DNA of 19,251 nucleotides from JBHENW01 sp046261875 (GCA_046261875.1 JBHENW010000091.1:1-19251); one strand, 5' to 3'. Counted from the stretch's first letter, positions 7,025 through 16,555 are shown. Numbers and translations: made by a program. Notes: generated from the letters alone by a model not told the origin.

Positions 7025-8458
7025 TTACAAGTGCGTCCGCGGCGTCTCCCCGTGCGACCGGGCAAACCCATCGAGGCGCGCAACCGCGGCATCGAGGACC
7101 TGGCCGACGGTCTCTTCCGAGGAATGTTCGCAGTAGAGCCGGATCATCGGCTCGGTTCCGGAGAGACGATGGAGGAGCCAGCCGCGGTCGCCGAACAGGT
7201 ACTTCACCCCGTCCTTGTCGCGCACTTCCGTGACCGTCTCCCCGGCGACGCGGCCGGGCGGCGATGACTTGACCTCCTCGAGAAAGCGTCGAATGACCGC
7301 GACCGGAAGATAAACGTCCCGCCGCCCGTAGGCGAGCTCACCGAACTCCGCGGACAATGCGCGCAACGCCCCGTCGAGGTCGCGTCCCTCGGCCGCCAGG
7401 CTTTCGACGAGCAGGAGCGCGCAGAGCACGCCGTCGCGTTCGGGGAGGTGGAAGGCGAATGCGTAGCCCCCGCTCTCCTCGCCTCCCGCCGCCGCCTGGC
7501 CGGAGTTCATCAGCTCGGCGATGTACTTGAACCCGATCGGTGTCTCCCACAGAGAAGCTTTCAGCGTGGCGGCGACGCGGTCGATCAGGAGCGACGTCGA
7601 GAAGGTCCGGGCGATCCCCCCCGAGAGACCCCGCCGCCGGAAGGCGTGGAGCAGAAGCAGGGCGAGGACCCGGTGCGGCGAGACGAATCGTCCGTGGCGG
7701 TCCAGGACGCCGAGACGATCCGCATCGCCGTCCTGGGCGACGGCGAAGTCGAGGCCCTCCGCGCGGATGCGCTCGGCGGCGGCGGCCAGGTTCGAACCGA
7801 TCGGCTCGGGGTGCACCCCGCCGAAGAGCGCGTCCCGCTCGGACCGGAACGGCACCACGCGCGTTCGCCCCGCGCCCAGGATGTCCGCCATGAGGCTCCC
7901 CGCCGCACCGTGCATCGAGTCGGCCAGAAGGCGGAGGCCCGCGGACCGCATCGCCGAGAGATCCACGAGCGAAGAGAGATGATCGCGATACGGGGCCAGG
8001 AGGTCTATCCTCCGAACGGCGCCGGCCCGGGCGGCGGCGTGTGGAGGCCCGTCCGCCCGCCGGGAGATGGCCTCGTACATTTCCGGCGTTGCGCTTCCGC
8101 CGAAATGGGCTTTCCACTTGAAGCCGTTGTACGGCGCCGGATTGTGGCTCGCCGTGATGGACACCCCGCCGGAGAGCCCCAGCCGGCGCACGTGGTACGA
8201 CACCGCGGGAGTCGGAATCGGCCGGTCGGTCAGGAGCACCTCGATTCCGGCGCGGGCAAAGACGTCGGCGGCGGCCTCAGCGAACTCCGGCGAGAAAAAG
8301 CGCGTGTCGTGGCCGATGACGACGCGGGTGCGATCCCCGGGACCATCCTGGGAGAGGTACGCCCGGGCCGCCGCGCCCGCGATGCGGCGGATCGCGTCGA
8401 AGGTGCAGTCGTCGGCGATGACGCCGCGCCACCCGTCCGTGCCGAAGGGAATGCTCAA
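7025..8458 (-). CDS. Phosphoglucomutase/phosphomannomutase family protein
   Basis: Alpha-D-phosphohexomutase interconverting 1- and 6-phosphosugars, supplying nucleotide-sugar precursors for envelope polysaccharides. All four family loops are present in the 477-residue product: phosphoserine loop ITASHNP with Ser104, metal loop DGDADRLG (Asp243, Asp245, Asp247), sugar-specificity loop GGEESGG (325-331) and phosphate-binding loop RLSGTEPMIR (431-440). The N-terminal IPFGTDGWRG is typical. Start is TTG at 8458; its TTG overlaps the TGA of the upstream deacetylase (TTGA), implying translational coupling. Loop sequence alone does not distinguish glucose, mannose or glucosamine phosphate; GGEESGG favours glucose/mannose mutases over GlmM. 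It ends 18 bases from the convergent TPR-AIM24 gene. Confidence 0.93.
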   Translation of the reverse strand: MSIPFGTDGWRGVIADDCTFDAIRRIAGAAARAYLSQDGPGDRTRVVIGHDTRFFSPEFAEAAADVFARAGIEVLLTDRPIPTPAVSYHVRRLGLSGGVSITASHNPAPYNGFKWKAHFGGSATPEMYEAISRRADGPPHAAARAGAVRRIDLLAPYRDHLSSLVDLSAMRSAGLRLLADSMHGAAGSLMADILGAGRTRVVPFRSERDALFGGVHPEPIGSNLAAAAERIRAEGLDFAVAQDGDADRLGVLDRHGRFVSPHRVLALLLLHAFRRRGLSGGIARTFSTSLLIDRVAATLKASLWETPIGFKYIAELMNSGQAAAGGEESGGYAFAFHLPERDGVLCALLLVESLAAEGRDLDGALRALSAEFGELAYGRRDVYLPVAVIRRFLEEVKSSPPGRVAGETVTEVRDKDGVKYLFGDRGWLLHRLSGTEPMIRLYCEHSSEETVGQVLDAAVARLDGFARSHGETPRTHL

Positions 8459-9786
8459 CGGGCGGCGGCGGGCCGGGCCGGCGCGAAAGAGGCGAGGCGG
8501 TCGGGTGTGAGCCCGGACGGCTGCAGGAACTCGGAGACCCGGGCGAACCGGAAGCCCCGCTGCTGGAGCCCGTCGAACAGCTTCGCCAGCTTGCGCCCGA
8601 CCGGGTCGTCCCGCTCGCTTCCGAGATGGAGCAGGACGATCCCGCCGTTCTCGGCGCGCCGCACCAGCCGGTCCACGACGGCGTCCGCATCGCGATACCC
8701 CGGCGAAGCCGGATCGCTGATCCAGTCCATTCCGTCCAGACCCGCCCGGCCCGCCGTCCAGCCCACGTGCCAGTAGCCAGCCTCGGCCGCCCAACGGCGA
8801 ATCTCCCCGTTGTGCTCGCCGAAGGGAGCCCGCCAGAGGGGCGCCATCTCGCTTCCCGTGGTCTCCCGGTAGAGACGGGCCGCTTCGTTCAGCTCGCCCT
8901 GAACGTATCCGCGATCCACTCCGGGACGTGCCGCCTGCCGCCCATCCACCGCGTAGGTCGTCAGCCGAGGGTGGGTGTTCGTATGGTTTCCGACTTCGTG
9001 TCCCTCCCGCGCGACCCGCCGGGCGAGGTCGGGATGCCGGCGGATGAAATCTCCCGTGAGGAACATCGTCGCCTTCAGGCCGCGGGCGGCCAGCGCGTCG
9101 AGGATCTCGGATGCTCCGCGGTCCGATGAGCCGGCGTCGAAGGTGACCGCGACGGCGCGTGCGTCTCTCGGGCCGCGCGTCAGATCGGGGGCGGCGTTCC
9201 GAAGGGGGGCAGGAAGCTCGGGCAATGGCGCGGCCGGCGCCTCCGGGGCCGCAGCCGAGTGCGACAGGGGAATCACCCCGACCCGAAACGGTCCTTCGGC
9301 GCGCACGCCTTCGAAGACGAACCGTCCCCCGGCGACCGTCGTCACGGACAGCAGTCCCGAAGGTCCGAACAGAAACGCGGCGTGACCGTCCGGCGCCCGA
9401 CCCTCGATCGAGGACCCGGCCCGGGAGGAACGGACGCGGACGCTCTCGATCGTCGCGGTGCCGCCCGCGATCGGACGCCGCGCGGAGGCCGCCGGCGCCG
9501 GCGAGTCCAGCCGCTCGAGGCGGGAGAAAGCGCGCAGCGCGGTCAGCGTCGGCGCGGCGGCGGCGAAGGCCACGGCGGCGAGCGCGAGCGCGGGACGTAT
9601 GGGCGTCTCCAGGCGCGTGCGGACCCGGCTCCAGACGGCGTAACGGCCGGCGTCGCGGGCGCATCGCGGAGAACAGTAGAGGTGCCCGCGCAACCGCACC
9701 TCGCAAAGACGGCAGATGGGGCTTCGGCAATGATGACAACCGCGGTGCGCACGGCGGCCGCCGTGGACCGGGCAGGGAACATCCAT
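8455..9786 (-). CDS. Membrane-anchored polysaccharide deacetylase with N-terminal zinc-finger-like segment
   Basis: NodB-type carbohydrate esterase 4 protein that would remove acetyl groups from an envelope glycan or peptidoglycan. The 443-residue product starts with a Cys/His-rich segment (C5, H8, C17, C20, C25, C28, H35, C38, C42) resembling a B-box or zinc-ribbon. One membrane helix follows (about 61-83), then a beta-rich domain (about 105-175), a Pro/Ala linker and the NodB domain (about 208-420). Its motifs are VTFDAGSSD (Asp217), GHEVGNHTNTHP (His268, His272), RAPFGEHN and GIVLLHLGS. Motif 1 has Ala218 where TFDDG enzymes carry a metal-binding Asp, a known variation in parts of the family. 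The zinc segment should lie in the cytoplasm and the catalytic domain outside. ATG 9786 was chosen because the finger begins there; the longer open frame overlaps pgsA. Substrate is unknown. Confidence 0.9.
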   Translation of the reverse strand: MDVPCPVHGGRRAHRGCHHCRSPICRLCEVRLRGHLYCSPRCARDAGRYAVWSRVRTRLETPIRPALALAAVAFAAAAPTLTALRAFSRLERLDSPAPAASARRPIAGGTATIESVRVRSSRAGSSIEGRAPDGHAAFLFGPSGLLSVTTVAGGRFVFEGVRAEGPFRVGVIPLSHSAAAPEAPAAPLPELPAPLRNAAPDLTRGPRDARAVAVTFDAGSSDRGASEILDALAARGLKATMFLTGDFIRRHPDLARRVAREGHEVGNHTNTHPRLTTYAVDGRQAARPGVDRGYVQGELNEAARLYRETTGSEMAPLWRAPFGEHNGEIRRWAAEAGYWHVGWTAGRAGLDGMDWISDPASPGYRDADAVVDRLVRRAENGGIVLLHLGSERDDPVGRKLAKLFDGLQQRGFRFARVSEFLQPSGLTPDRLASFAPARPAAAR

Positions 9787-9792
9787 CGTTCT

Positions 9793-9798
9793 ATTATC
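9793..9798 (-). promoter_or_regulatory. -10 element for a possibly leaderless deacetylase mRNA
   Basis: On the minus strand GATAAT lies 6 bases before the ATG at 9786. That spacing would put the transcription start at or next to the A of the ATG. No ribosome binding site fits between them. A -35 box is not convincing; TTTCAA lies about 15 bases upstream. Confidence 0.35.
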
Positions 9799-9826
9799 TC
9801 CGGGCCCGACCCTTTGAAAGGCAGCC

Positions 9827-10393
9827 TTGCATCTGAATCTCCCCAACGCGCTGACGCTTCTCCGTATCTTCCTCGTCCCGTTCCTCGTCGTCGTCCTGCT
9901 GACGCGCTTCGATGGGAGGGAGATCGTGGGGCTGCTCATCTTCGTCGTCGCCATCTCCACGGATTTCTTCGATGGGTGGCTGGCGCGCCGGCGAGGTCAG
10001 GTCACGACGCTCGGAACGCTGCTCGATCCGATCGCGGACAAGCTCCTGGTCTGCGGCGCGCTGATCTCGCTCGTCGAGCTGGGGCTGGCGCCCGCATGGA
10101 TGGTCGTGGTCGTGGTCGGACGGGAGTTCGCCGTGTCGGGGCTCCGGGCGATCGCCTCGGCCCAGGGCATCGTGATCCGGGCCTCCGTCTGGGGAAAGGC
10201 GAAAATGTTCTCGCAGGTCGTCGCGGTTTCGCTTCTCATCCTGGCGCTGCGTTACGTCGAAGCGTTCGTTCCGGCGAAGGCGGCGCTGTGGGTCGTCGTC
10301 GCGATCGCGATCGTCTCGGGCGCCGAATACTTCCGGCGCTTCCTGCAGCAGATCGTCTCGATCGAGGGAACGGTCCAGCCCCCCGAGCCGTGA
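9827..10393 (+). CDS. pgsA: CDP-diacylglycerol--glycerol-3-phosphate 3-phosphatidyltransferase
   Basis: Integral membrane enzyme that makes phosphatidylglycerophosphate, the committed step to phosphatidylglycerol and cardiolipin. The 188-residue protein carries the complete CDP-alcohol phosphotransferase signature (D-x2-D-G-x2-A-R-x8-G-x3-D-x3-D), from Asp46 through Asp49, Gly50, Ala53, Arg54, Gly63, Asp67 and Asp71. The N terminus NLPNALTLLRIFLVPFLVVV and GREFAVSGLRAIASAQG are typical of PgsA rather than phosphatidylserine synthase. Several hydrophobic helices follow. TTG 9827 is preceded by AAAGG about 5 bases upstream. It is divergent from the deacetylase (40 bases apart) and convergent with trmB (6 bases). 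Confidence 0.95.
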   Translation: MHLNLPNALTLLRIFLVPFLVVVLLTRFDGREIVGLLIFVVAISTDFFDGWLARRRGQVTTLGTLLDPIADKLLVCGALISLVELGLAPAWMVVVVVGREFAVSGLRAIASAQGIVIRASVWGKAKMFSQVVAVSLLILALRYVEAFVPAKAALWVVVAIAIVSGAEYFRRFLQQIVSIEGTVQPPEP

Positions 10394-10399
10394 GGGCGG

Positions 10400-11029
10400 T
10401 CACACACCACGCTTTTTTACGAGGAGGCACCTCCAGATGTCCCGCCCTTCCGCGCGGTACTTCAGCTCGTAGTGCGTCGGGGCCGGCGTGCGCGCGGCGT
10501 CCCAGTCTCGCCGCTCGAGCGCGGGGACGGAGGCGAGGAGGGGCTCCACCGCCGAGCGGTACCCCGGGTGGTCCGTCGCGATCCGGACGAACCCGCCTGG
10601 CTCCAGGCGCGATGCAAGCGTCTCGAGAAACAGGCCGTCGAGCAGCCGGCGCTTGCGCTGCCTCTTCTTCGGCCAGGGATCGGGGAAGTACACGTGAAAG
10701 GCCCGGACGGAGCAGGGGGCGAGCGCCGCCCCGACGAAACGGCGCGCGTCGGCCCGGAGGACCCGGACGTTCGCGATGCCCGAGCGCGCCGCGCGATCCC
10801 GGCAGATCCGGTAGTAGGCGAGGGACAGCTCGAGCCCCAGGAAATCGTGCTCAGGGGCCGCTTTCGCCGAAGCGAGCAGGAAACGGGCCTTGCCGCTTCC
10901 GATCTCTACCTCGAGCGGGGCTTCGCGGCCGAAGAGCTCGCGCGGATCGAGCGGCGCGCCGGCCCAGATCTCCTCGTCCGCTGAGACGGGGAAGCGCAAC
11001 CGGTCCGGCCCGCCGGCTTCCGGCTTCAA
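10400..11029 (-). CDS. trmB: tRNA (guanine-N7-)-methyltransferase
   Basis: Forms 7-methylguanosine at position 46 of many tRNAs using S-adenosylmethionine. The 209-residue product shows the SAM-binding motif VEIGSGKARFL (41-51), the TrmB hallmark YFPDPWPKKRQRKRRLLD (114-131) and a C-terminal THYELKY (185-191) matching the TxYE tRNA/guanine recognition motif. Start is TTG 11029, 4 bases after the stop of the isocitrate dehydrogenase gene, without a strong ribosome site; coupling to the upstream gene is likely. It is the last gene of the queG cluster. Confidence 0.96.
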   Translation of the reverse strand: MKPEAGGPDRLRFPVSADEEIWAGAPLDPRELFGREAPLEVEIGSGKARFLLASAKAAPEHDFLGLELSLAYYRICRDRAARSGIANVRVLRADARRFVGAALAPCSVRAFHVYFPDPWPKKRQRKRRLLDGLFLETLASRLEPGGFVRIATDHPGYRSAVEPLLASVPALERRDWDAARTPAPTHYELKYRAEGRDIWRCLLVKKRGV

Positions 11030-11033
11030 GAGC

Positions 11034-12043
<1,010 letters not shown>

Positions 12044-12044
<1 letters not shown>

Positions 12045-13321
12045 CACGGGGCGGGAGACTCGGCGCGCGGCGGCTCGGGCAGGATCATGCGCACTTTCTT
12101 GATGACGGTGGGCGTGGCGTCCTCGACGATGAATTCGGCCCTGCGGCCGCGCCACCGCTCGCCTTTGCGCGGGATGCGCCCGAATCGCAGCGTGAGGAGA
12201 CCGGCGACGGTCTCGGCGTCGTCCCGGGGGAAGCTGATTCCGAACTGCTCCTCGACGTCATCGAGCCGGAAGCTGCCATCGAGCAGGTACGTCCTTTCCC
12301 CCGCGGCGACGAATCCCGGGGTCTCCTCGTCGAACTCGTCCTGGATCGGCCCGAGGAGCGCCTCGATCGCGTCTTCGATCGTGGCGATGCCCGCCGTTCC
12401 GCCGAACTCGTCCACGACGACCGCTATGTGGTTCCGGCGGCGGCGCATCTCCCGGAAGAGGTCCTCGGCCCCCTTGAACTCGGGCACGATCAACGGGGGG
12501 TCGAGATAATTTTCGAGCTGGAAACGGTTCTCCTCGTCGTCCGACAGGTCGAAGAGGTCCTTGGCGTGCAGGATGCCGACGACGTTGTCGAGCGTCCCCC
12601 GATAGACCGGAAGCCGGGAGAACTTGTGCTCGCGGAGAACGGCTGCGACGTCCCGGAACTTCGCCTCGGCCGGAAGGGCGACGACGCGCGTCCGCGGCAC
12701 CATGATCTCCCGGACGGTCTTGTCGCCGAACTCGAGCACGTTGTGCAGGAGCCGCCGCTCCTCGCCATGGATGAGCCCCTCGTCCGCGCCCAGGTTGATG
12801 ACGCTCCTCATTTCCTCTTCCGTCAACGTGGGCTCCTTCTCGGGAATCCCGAGGAGGCGCAGGGTGCGGGTCGTCAGGGTGACGACGATCGTGACCACCG
12901 GACCGAGGATCTTCATCAAGAACGCGACGGGCACGGCCACGAAGCGGGAGATGGAGACGGGCGAAGCCGCGCCGATCGCCTTCGGAGTCATCTCGCCGAA
13001 CACGAAAAGGGCGACCGTGGAGAAAACGACGGCGGCCGCGGCGCCGCGCGTTGCGCCCAGCCACGCCGTCGCGATCAGCGTGGCCATCGCCGTCGCCGCG
13101 CTGTTGAAGAGGTTCTGTCCGATGAGGATCGTGGCGAGCAGCCGCGAAGTCTGCGACTTGAGCCTTCCGAGAAGCCCCGCGCGCCGGTCGCCGGACTCGC
13201 GGATGCGCTGCAGGTCGATCGAGCTGAGCGAGACGAGCGCCGTCTCCGCCCCGGCGAAGAACGCCGAGAGGGCGAGCGACAGGACGAGACCCACGGAGTA
13301 CACCGACAACTGGACTTCCAT
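12044..13321 (-). CDS. CNNM/CorC-HlyC family membrane protein with CBS pair
   Basis: Family of inner-membrane proteins tied to magnesium or cobalt transport; the old name 'hemolysin' is historical. Residues 1-185 are a DUF21/CNNM transmembrane domain (helices near 8-30, 62-88, 95-115 and 125-155) including AFFAGAETALVSLSS and the conserved GEMTPKAIG. CBS motifs follow: VREIMVPRTRVVAL and SRLPVYRGTLDNVVGILHAK in the first, HIAVVVDEFGGTAGIATIED in the second. A CorC_HlyC domain spans about 335-415. ATG 13321 has AAGGA about 5 bases upstream and begins directly before the first membrane helix. The gene starts 14 bases after queG and its stop overlaps the next ATG by one base. Transported ion unknown. 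Confidence 0.94.
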
Positions 13322-13335
13322 GCTGTTCCTTTCGA

Positions 13336-14391
13336 TCAGTCCCCGGATGCGGCCAGGGAGGCGGCGGCCCAACGCGCCGCATCCGCGAGCCCCGGCTCCG
13401 CCGTCCCGCCGGCGGCCGTGACCGCGGGGAGCATCGATCGCTCGCCGCAGGCGCCGCCCGAAATGGCCGCGTTGCGCTGGACCCCGCGCCTTCCCGCGCG
13501 CCCGAGCGCCGTGGCGCTCCAGCGCCGGCGCCACGCGCCGGGCCCGGTGGCCAGCCACTCGGCCCGCGTGGGGACCTCGACCGCGCCGGGCTGCGCGTCG
13601 CGCAGCAGCGGTGCGTTCCAGGGACAGACTTCCTGGCAGATGTCACACCCGAAGACGTTCTCCGCGATGTGCGGCTTGATCTCGTCGGGTATGGGGCCGC
13701 GGTGCTCGATCGTCCAGTACGCGACGCAGCGGGAGGCGTCGAGGATCCCCGGCTCGAGAAACGCGCTCGTCGGGCACTCCGAAAGGCAGCGCACGCAGGA
13801 GCCGCACTGCTCCGCGAGAGGCGAGTCGGCGGGCAGGTCGAGGTCGGTCAGGATCTCCGCGAGGAGCAGAAAAGATCCGCGCTCCGGGTCGATGAGGCAG
13901 CCGTTCTTTCCGATCCAGCCGACCCCCGCCGCGGCGGCGAAGGCGCGCTCGGAAAGGGGTGCGGAGTCGACACAGGCCCGGAAACGGAAGTCGCCGACGC
14001 GCTCGGCGACCCGCGCCGCCACCCGCTGCGCGCGTTGCCGCAGCGTCCCGTGGTAATCGGGCCCGACCGCGTACCGGGCGATCCGGGAGCCGTCCGCGGC
14101 GACCGGAGCCGATGCGGGATACGGATAAGACAGGCATACGATCGAGCGCACTCCGGAAAGGACGGCTTCCGGGTCCGCGCGCTGCGTGACGCTTCGCCTC
14201 AGGTAATCCATGCCGGCGTGCCTCTCCCGCGCGATCCACTCCCGGTACCGCTCGAAGCGCGGAGGAGGTCCGGCCGCCGCGATCCCGACACGCGAGAATC
14301 CCTCCCGGTCGGCTTCCTCGCGGAACGCGCGGACTGCCAGGAGTCGATCGACCGGCGTGCTCACGCCGCGCGCGGCGGAGAGGCGAAGCAC
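13336..14391 (-). CDS. queG: Epoxyqueuosine reductase
   Basis: Cobalamin-dependent iron-sulfur enzyme performing the last step of queuosine synthesis on tRNA (epoxyqueuosine to queuosine). Seen: CVDSAPLSERAFAAAAGVGW with the likely catalytic Asp142, then WIGKNGCLI, two ferredoxin-type clusters CGSCVRCLSECP (Cys196, 199, 202, 206) and CDICQEVCPWN (Cys249, 252, 256), with Cys222 as a further ligand. A short HEAT-like end (RRGVQRNAAISGG) is present as in many QueG proteins. Start is uncertain: GTG 14391 (351 residues) or in-frame GTG 14364 (342 residues); neither has a good ribosome binding site. First gene of a four-gene minus-strand cluster. No other queuosine gene is in the window. Confidence 0.95.
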   Translation of the reverse strand: MLRLSAARGVSTPVDRLLAVRAFREEADREGFSRVGIAAAGPPPRFERYREWIARERHAGMDYLRRSVTQRADPEAVLSGVRSIVCLSYPYPASAPVAADGSRIARYAVGPDYHGTLRQRAQRVAARVAERVGDFRFRACVDSAPLSERAFAAAAGVGWIGKNGCLIDPERGSFLLLAEILTDLDLPADSPLAEQCGSCVRCLSECPTSAFLEPGILDASRCVAYWTIEHRGPIPDEIKPHIAENVFGCDICQEVCPWNAPLLRDAQPGAVEVPTRAEWLATGPGAWRRRWSATALGRAGRRGVQRNAAISGGACGERSMLPAVTAAGGTAEPGLADAARWAAASLAASGD

Positions 14392-14403
14392 AGCATGTCT
14401 CGC

Positions 14404-14413
14404 ATGCTAGCAT
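14404..14413. promoter_or_regulatory. 10-base palindrome, possible two-way -10 region
   Basis: ATGCTAGCAT is a perfect palindrome in the gap between the divergent queG and AI-2E genes. Each strand reads TGCTAGCAT, an extended -10 form (TGn-TAnnnT). On the minus strand, transcription would start about 6 bases before GTG 14391. No convincing -35 box is seen on either side, so an operator is an equal possibility. Confidence 0.3.
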
Positions 14414-14483
14414 CGCGCGCACGGGCGGGCGGTCCGGCGCGCAGCCCGATGGCGCGGCCGGACGCTGTGCGCTGGAGGTTTCG

Positions 14484-15611
14484 ATGTCCCCCTCGGCTCC
14501 GCAGGATCGCTTCCAGGAGCGCGTCGTCGGGCTCGTCTTCTCGGCCCTTCTCGTCTACGCTCTTTTCCTGATCTTTCGCCCCTTCGCGGGCCCGATCGTC
14601 TGGGCGGCGCTGCTGGCGTTCCTCCTCTTCTCCTGGAACAAGAAGCTGCGGCGCAAGCTCGGCGGGCGGGCGGGGCTCGCGGCCACGATCATGACGCTCG
14701 GCGTCATGCTGGGGATCGTCATTCCGATGGCGCTCATCGGCGTCGCTTTCGTCTCCCAGGCGGGCGACCTCGTGCGCCGCGTCGGCGAGATCGCCGAGCG
14801 CTATCGGATTGCGGGACCGCAGGACCTGCTCCTTCTGCCGCCGTTCCGGAAGGCGGCGCAGTGGGCGACGGAGAGGCTGCCGGTGTCCGTGGACGACATC
14901 CAGCGCTGGATCGTCCAGGCCGTGCAGACGGTCCTCCAGTTCGCCGTCGCCAACAGCCGCTTCGTGTTCCTCGGGGCGCTCGGCGCCTTCGTCGGGCTGA
15001 GCCTGATGCTCTTCATCCTCTTCTTCTTCTTCCGGGACGGCGAGGGCATCACCCGCCGCGGCCTCGGGCTGATCCCGATGTCCGAGGAGCGCAAAAAGAG
15101 CCTCGTGCACCACCTCTCCCAGGTGACGCGGGCGGTCGTCTACGGGTCGCTCCTGACGGCCCTCGCGCAGGGAGCCCTCGTCGGGATCGCGTTCGCGATC
15201 ACGAAGCTCCCTTCCCCCGTCGTCTTCGCGGTTCTCGCAGGGGTCGCCTCGCTCATTCCGATGATCGGGACGGGGCTCGTGGTCGTACCCGCCGCGATCG
15301 TGCTCGCCGGCCAGGGACGCTGGGGAGCCGCGATCTTCATGGCGATCTGGGGGGTCGCCGTCGTCGGCCTCGCGGACAATTTCCTGCGGCCCATGTTCAT
15401 CTCCGGCCGCGCCGAGATCGCGACGCTACCTATCTTCATCGGGGTCCTCGGAGGACTGACGGCGTTCGGCCCGATCGGTCTGTTCCTCGGGCCGCTGGTC
15501 ATCGCGCTGGCTCTCGCCCTGCTGCGCTTCGTCGAGTCGGACGACCGGGTGGAGCGAGCGCGGGTCTCGCGGCGAGACGCCGAGGCCCCGAAAAGCCCCT
15601 CGCGCGCCTAA
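14484..15611 (+). CDS. AI-2E family transporter (PF01594-type permease)
   Basis: Polytopic inner-membrane protein of 375 residues. Known members export or exchange small molecules, including autoinducer-2 (TqsA) and Na+/H+ in some lineages; the substrate here cannot be read from sequence. Helices lie near 13-50 (two), 65-92, 160-183, 215-240, 245-275, 281-305 and 310-350, with the large loop at about 95-155 typical of the family. The signature GLADNFLRPMFISGRAEI, followed by TLPIFIGVLGGLTAFGPIGL, lies at 295-334. ATG 14484 has GGAGG about 6 bases upstream. Its stop overlaps the stop of the convergent zinc-ribbon membrane gene. Family call is firm. Confidence 0.94.
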   Translation: MSPSAPQDRFQERVVGLVFSALLVYALFLIFRPFAGPIVWAALLAFLLFSWNKKLRRKLGGRAGLAATIMTLGVMLGIVIPMALIGVAFVSQAGDLVRRVGEIAERYRIAGPQDLLLLPPFRKAAQWATERLPVSVDDIQRWIVQAVQTVLQFAVANSRFVFLGALGAFVGLSLMLFILFFFFRDGEGITRRGLGLIPMSEERKKSLVHHLSQVTRAVVYGSLLTALAQGALVGIAFAITKLPSPVVFAVLAGVASLIPMIGTGLVVVPAAIVLAGQGRWGAAIFMAIWGVAVVGLADNFLRPMFISGRAEIATLPIFIGVLGGLTAFGPIGLFLGPLVIALALALLRFVESDDRVERARVSRRDAEAPKSPSRA

Positions 15612-16555
15612 GGTTCCGGCAGAAACTTCAGCTCGTCCCGTTCCCGGACGATGAGGATCCGGACGTTGGCCGGCACGGGGACACCCTGGCTCCCGCGGAC
15701 GAGAGGCCCCGTTGCTCCCGGGTCCCGCGCGAAGCGCTCGAGCCACCGGGCCGTTCGCCCGCCCGCCCCTTTCCAGGGGACGTCCACTCCGGCTGCGTGC
15801 AGCCGCGTCAGGCCCTGCCAGACGACGCCGGCCGCCGGAGCCCGGGCCTCGACGTGAAAGGCCTGGAGGTGGTCCGCGGCGGGACCGACGCGCCGCGCGC
15901 GCTTTCCCGTCGAGACGTACAGGGCGGTCGGCGTGCTCCAGAGATGGCCGAGCACCCGGCGCTCGACGGGCTCGAAGGAGCGCGAGAGCGAGCCCAGGAA
16001 GAGCACGGGGAGCAGGAGCAGGAGGGCCAGGTTCGCATGAACGAGCCGCGAAACCCATCCGTCGAACCCCGCCGCCACAGCGCGTCCGGCGGCATAGAGG
16101 AGCGCCAGGAAGAAGAGAAACGCGAGCGACGCCGCCATCCCGGCGAGCGGGCTGCGCAGCCGGCCCACGCGCAGCTGGAGGTATCCGGCCGTCGCGAGGA
16201 CCGCGAGGAAGACCGAGAGGAGGATCGGGTAGGCGCGCGCGGCGCGAGACCAGCGCGCCAAGCGCCGCCGGATCTCCTCCATGCGGGCCGCGGCCGCCGG
16301 GAACCGCACGGGATGCCCGTTGGGACAAACCGGCTGCGCGGGATCGGCGGCGAGACGTCCGCATCGCCGGCAACGGACGACGAGGCCGCGCTCCCAGCCG
16401 TAGCGCCAGGCGCGCAGCGAGAGCGCGCCGCGGAGGAGGCAGAGCGCCACCGCGGCGATCCACAGCAGCGTCGCCACGGTCTGCAGCACCGATGCCGCGG
16501 TGACCGCCGTGGAGCCGAAGAGCTGCTCGATCGCCCGGGCGACGCGGCTCAACAT
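15608..16555 (-). CDS. Zinc-ribbon membrane protein of unknown function
   Basis: I do not recognise a named family. The 315-residue product has four hydrophobic helices (about 24-44, 109-127, 137-157 and 172-190). A short zinc-ribbon-like loop lies between the first two: CRRCGRL with Cys62 and Cys65, then CPNGHP with Cys77 and His81. The C-terminal 120 residues are soluble and mixed alpha/beta, ending VRILIVRERDELKFLPEP. ATG 16555 is supported by GGAGG 9 bases upstream, but that site lies in a strong hairpin (separate entry). It lies 73 bases downstream of the OmpA-like gene on the same strand. A membrane sensor is conceivable but not shown. Confidence 0.8.
   Translation of the reverse strand: MLSRVARAIEQLFGSTAVTAASVLQTVATLLWIAAVALCLLRGALSLRAWRYGWERGLVVRCRRCGRLAADPAQPVCPNGHPVRFPAAAARMEEIRRRLARWSRAARAYPILLSVFLAVLATAGYLQLRVGRLRSPLAGMAASLAFLFFLALLYAAGRAVAAGFDGWVSRLVHANLALLLLLPVLFLGSLSRSFEPVERRVLGHLWSTPTALYVSTGKRARRVGPAADHLQAFHVEARAPAAGVVWQGLTRLHAAGVDVPWKGAGGRTARWLERFARDPGATGPLVRGSQGVPVPANVRILIVRERDELKFLPEP

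Noticed and set aside
12428..14056. 542-codon plus-strand frame opposite the CNNM and queG genes
   Set aside because: Shadow of two well-supported minus-strand genes; no domain is visible.
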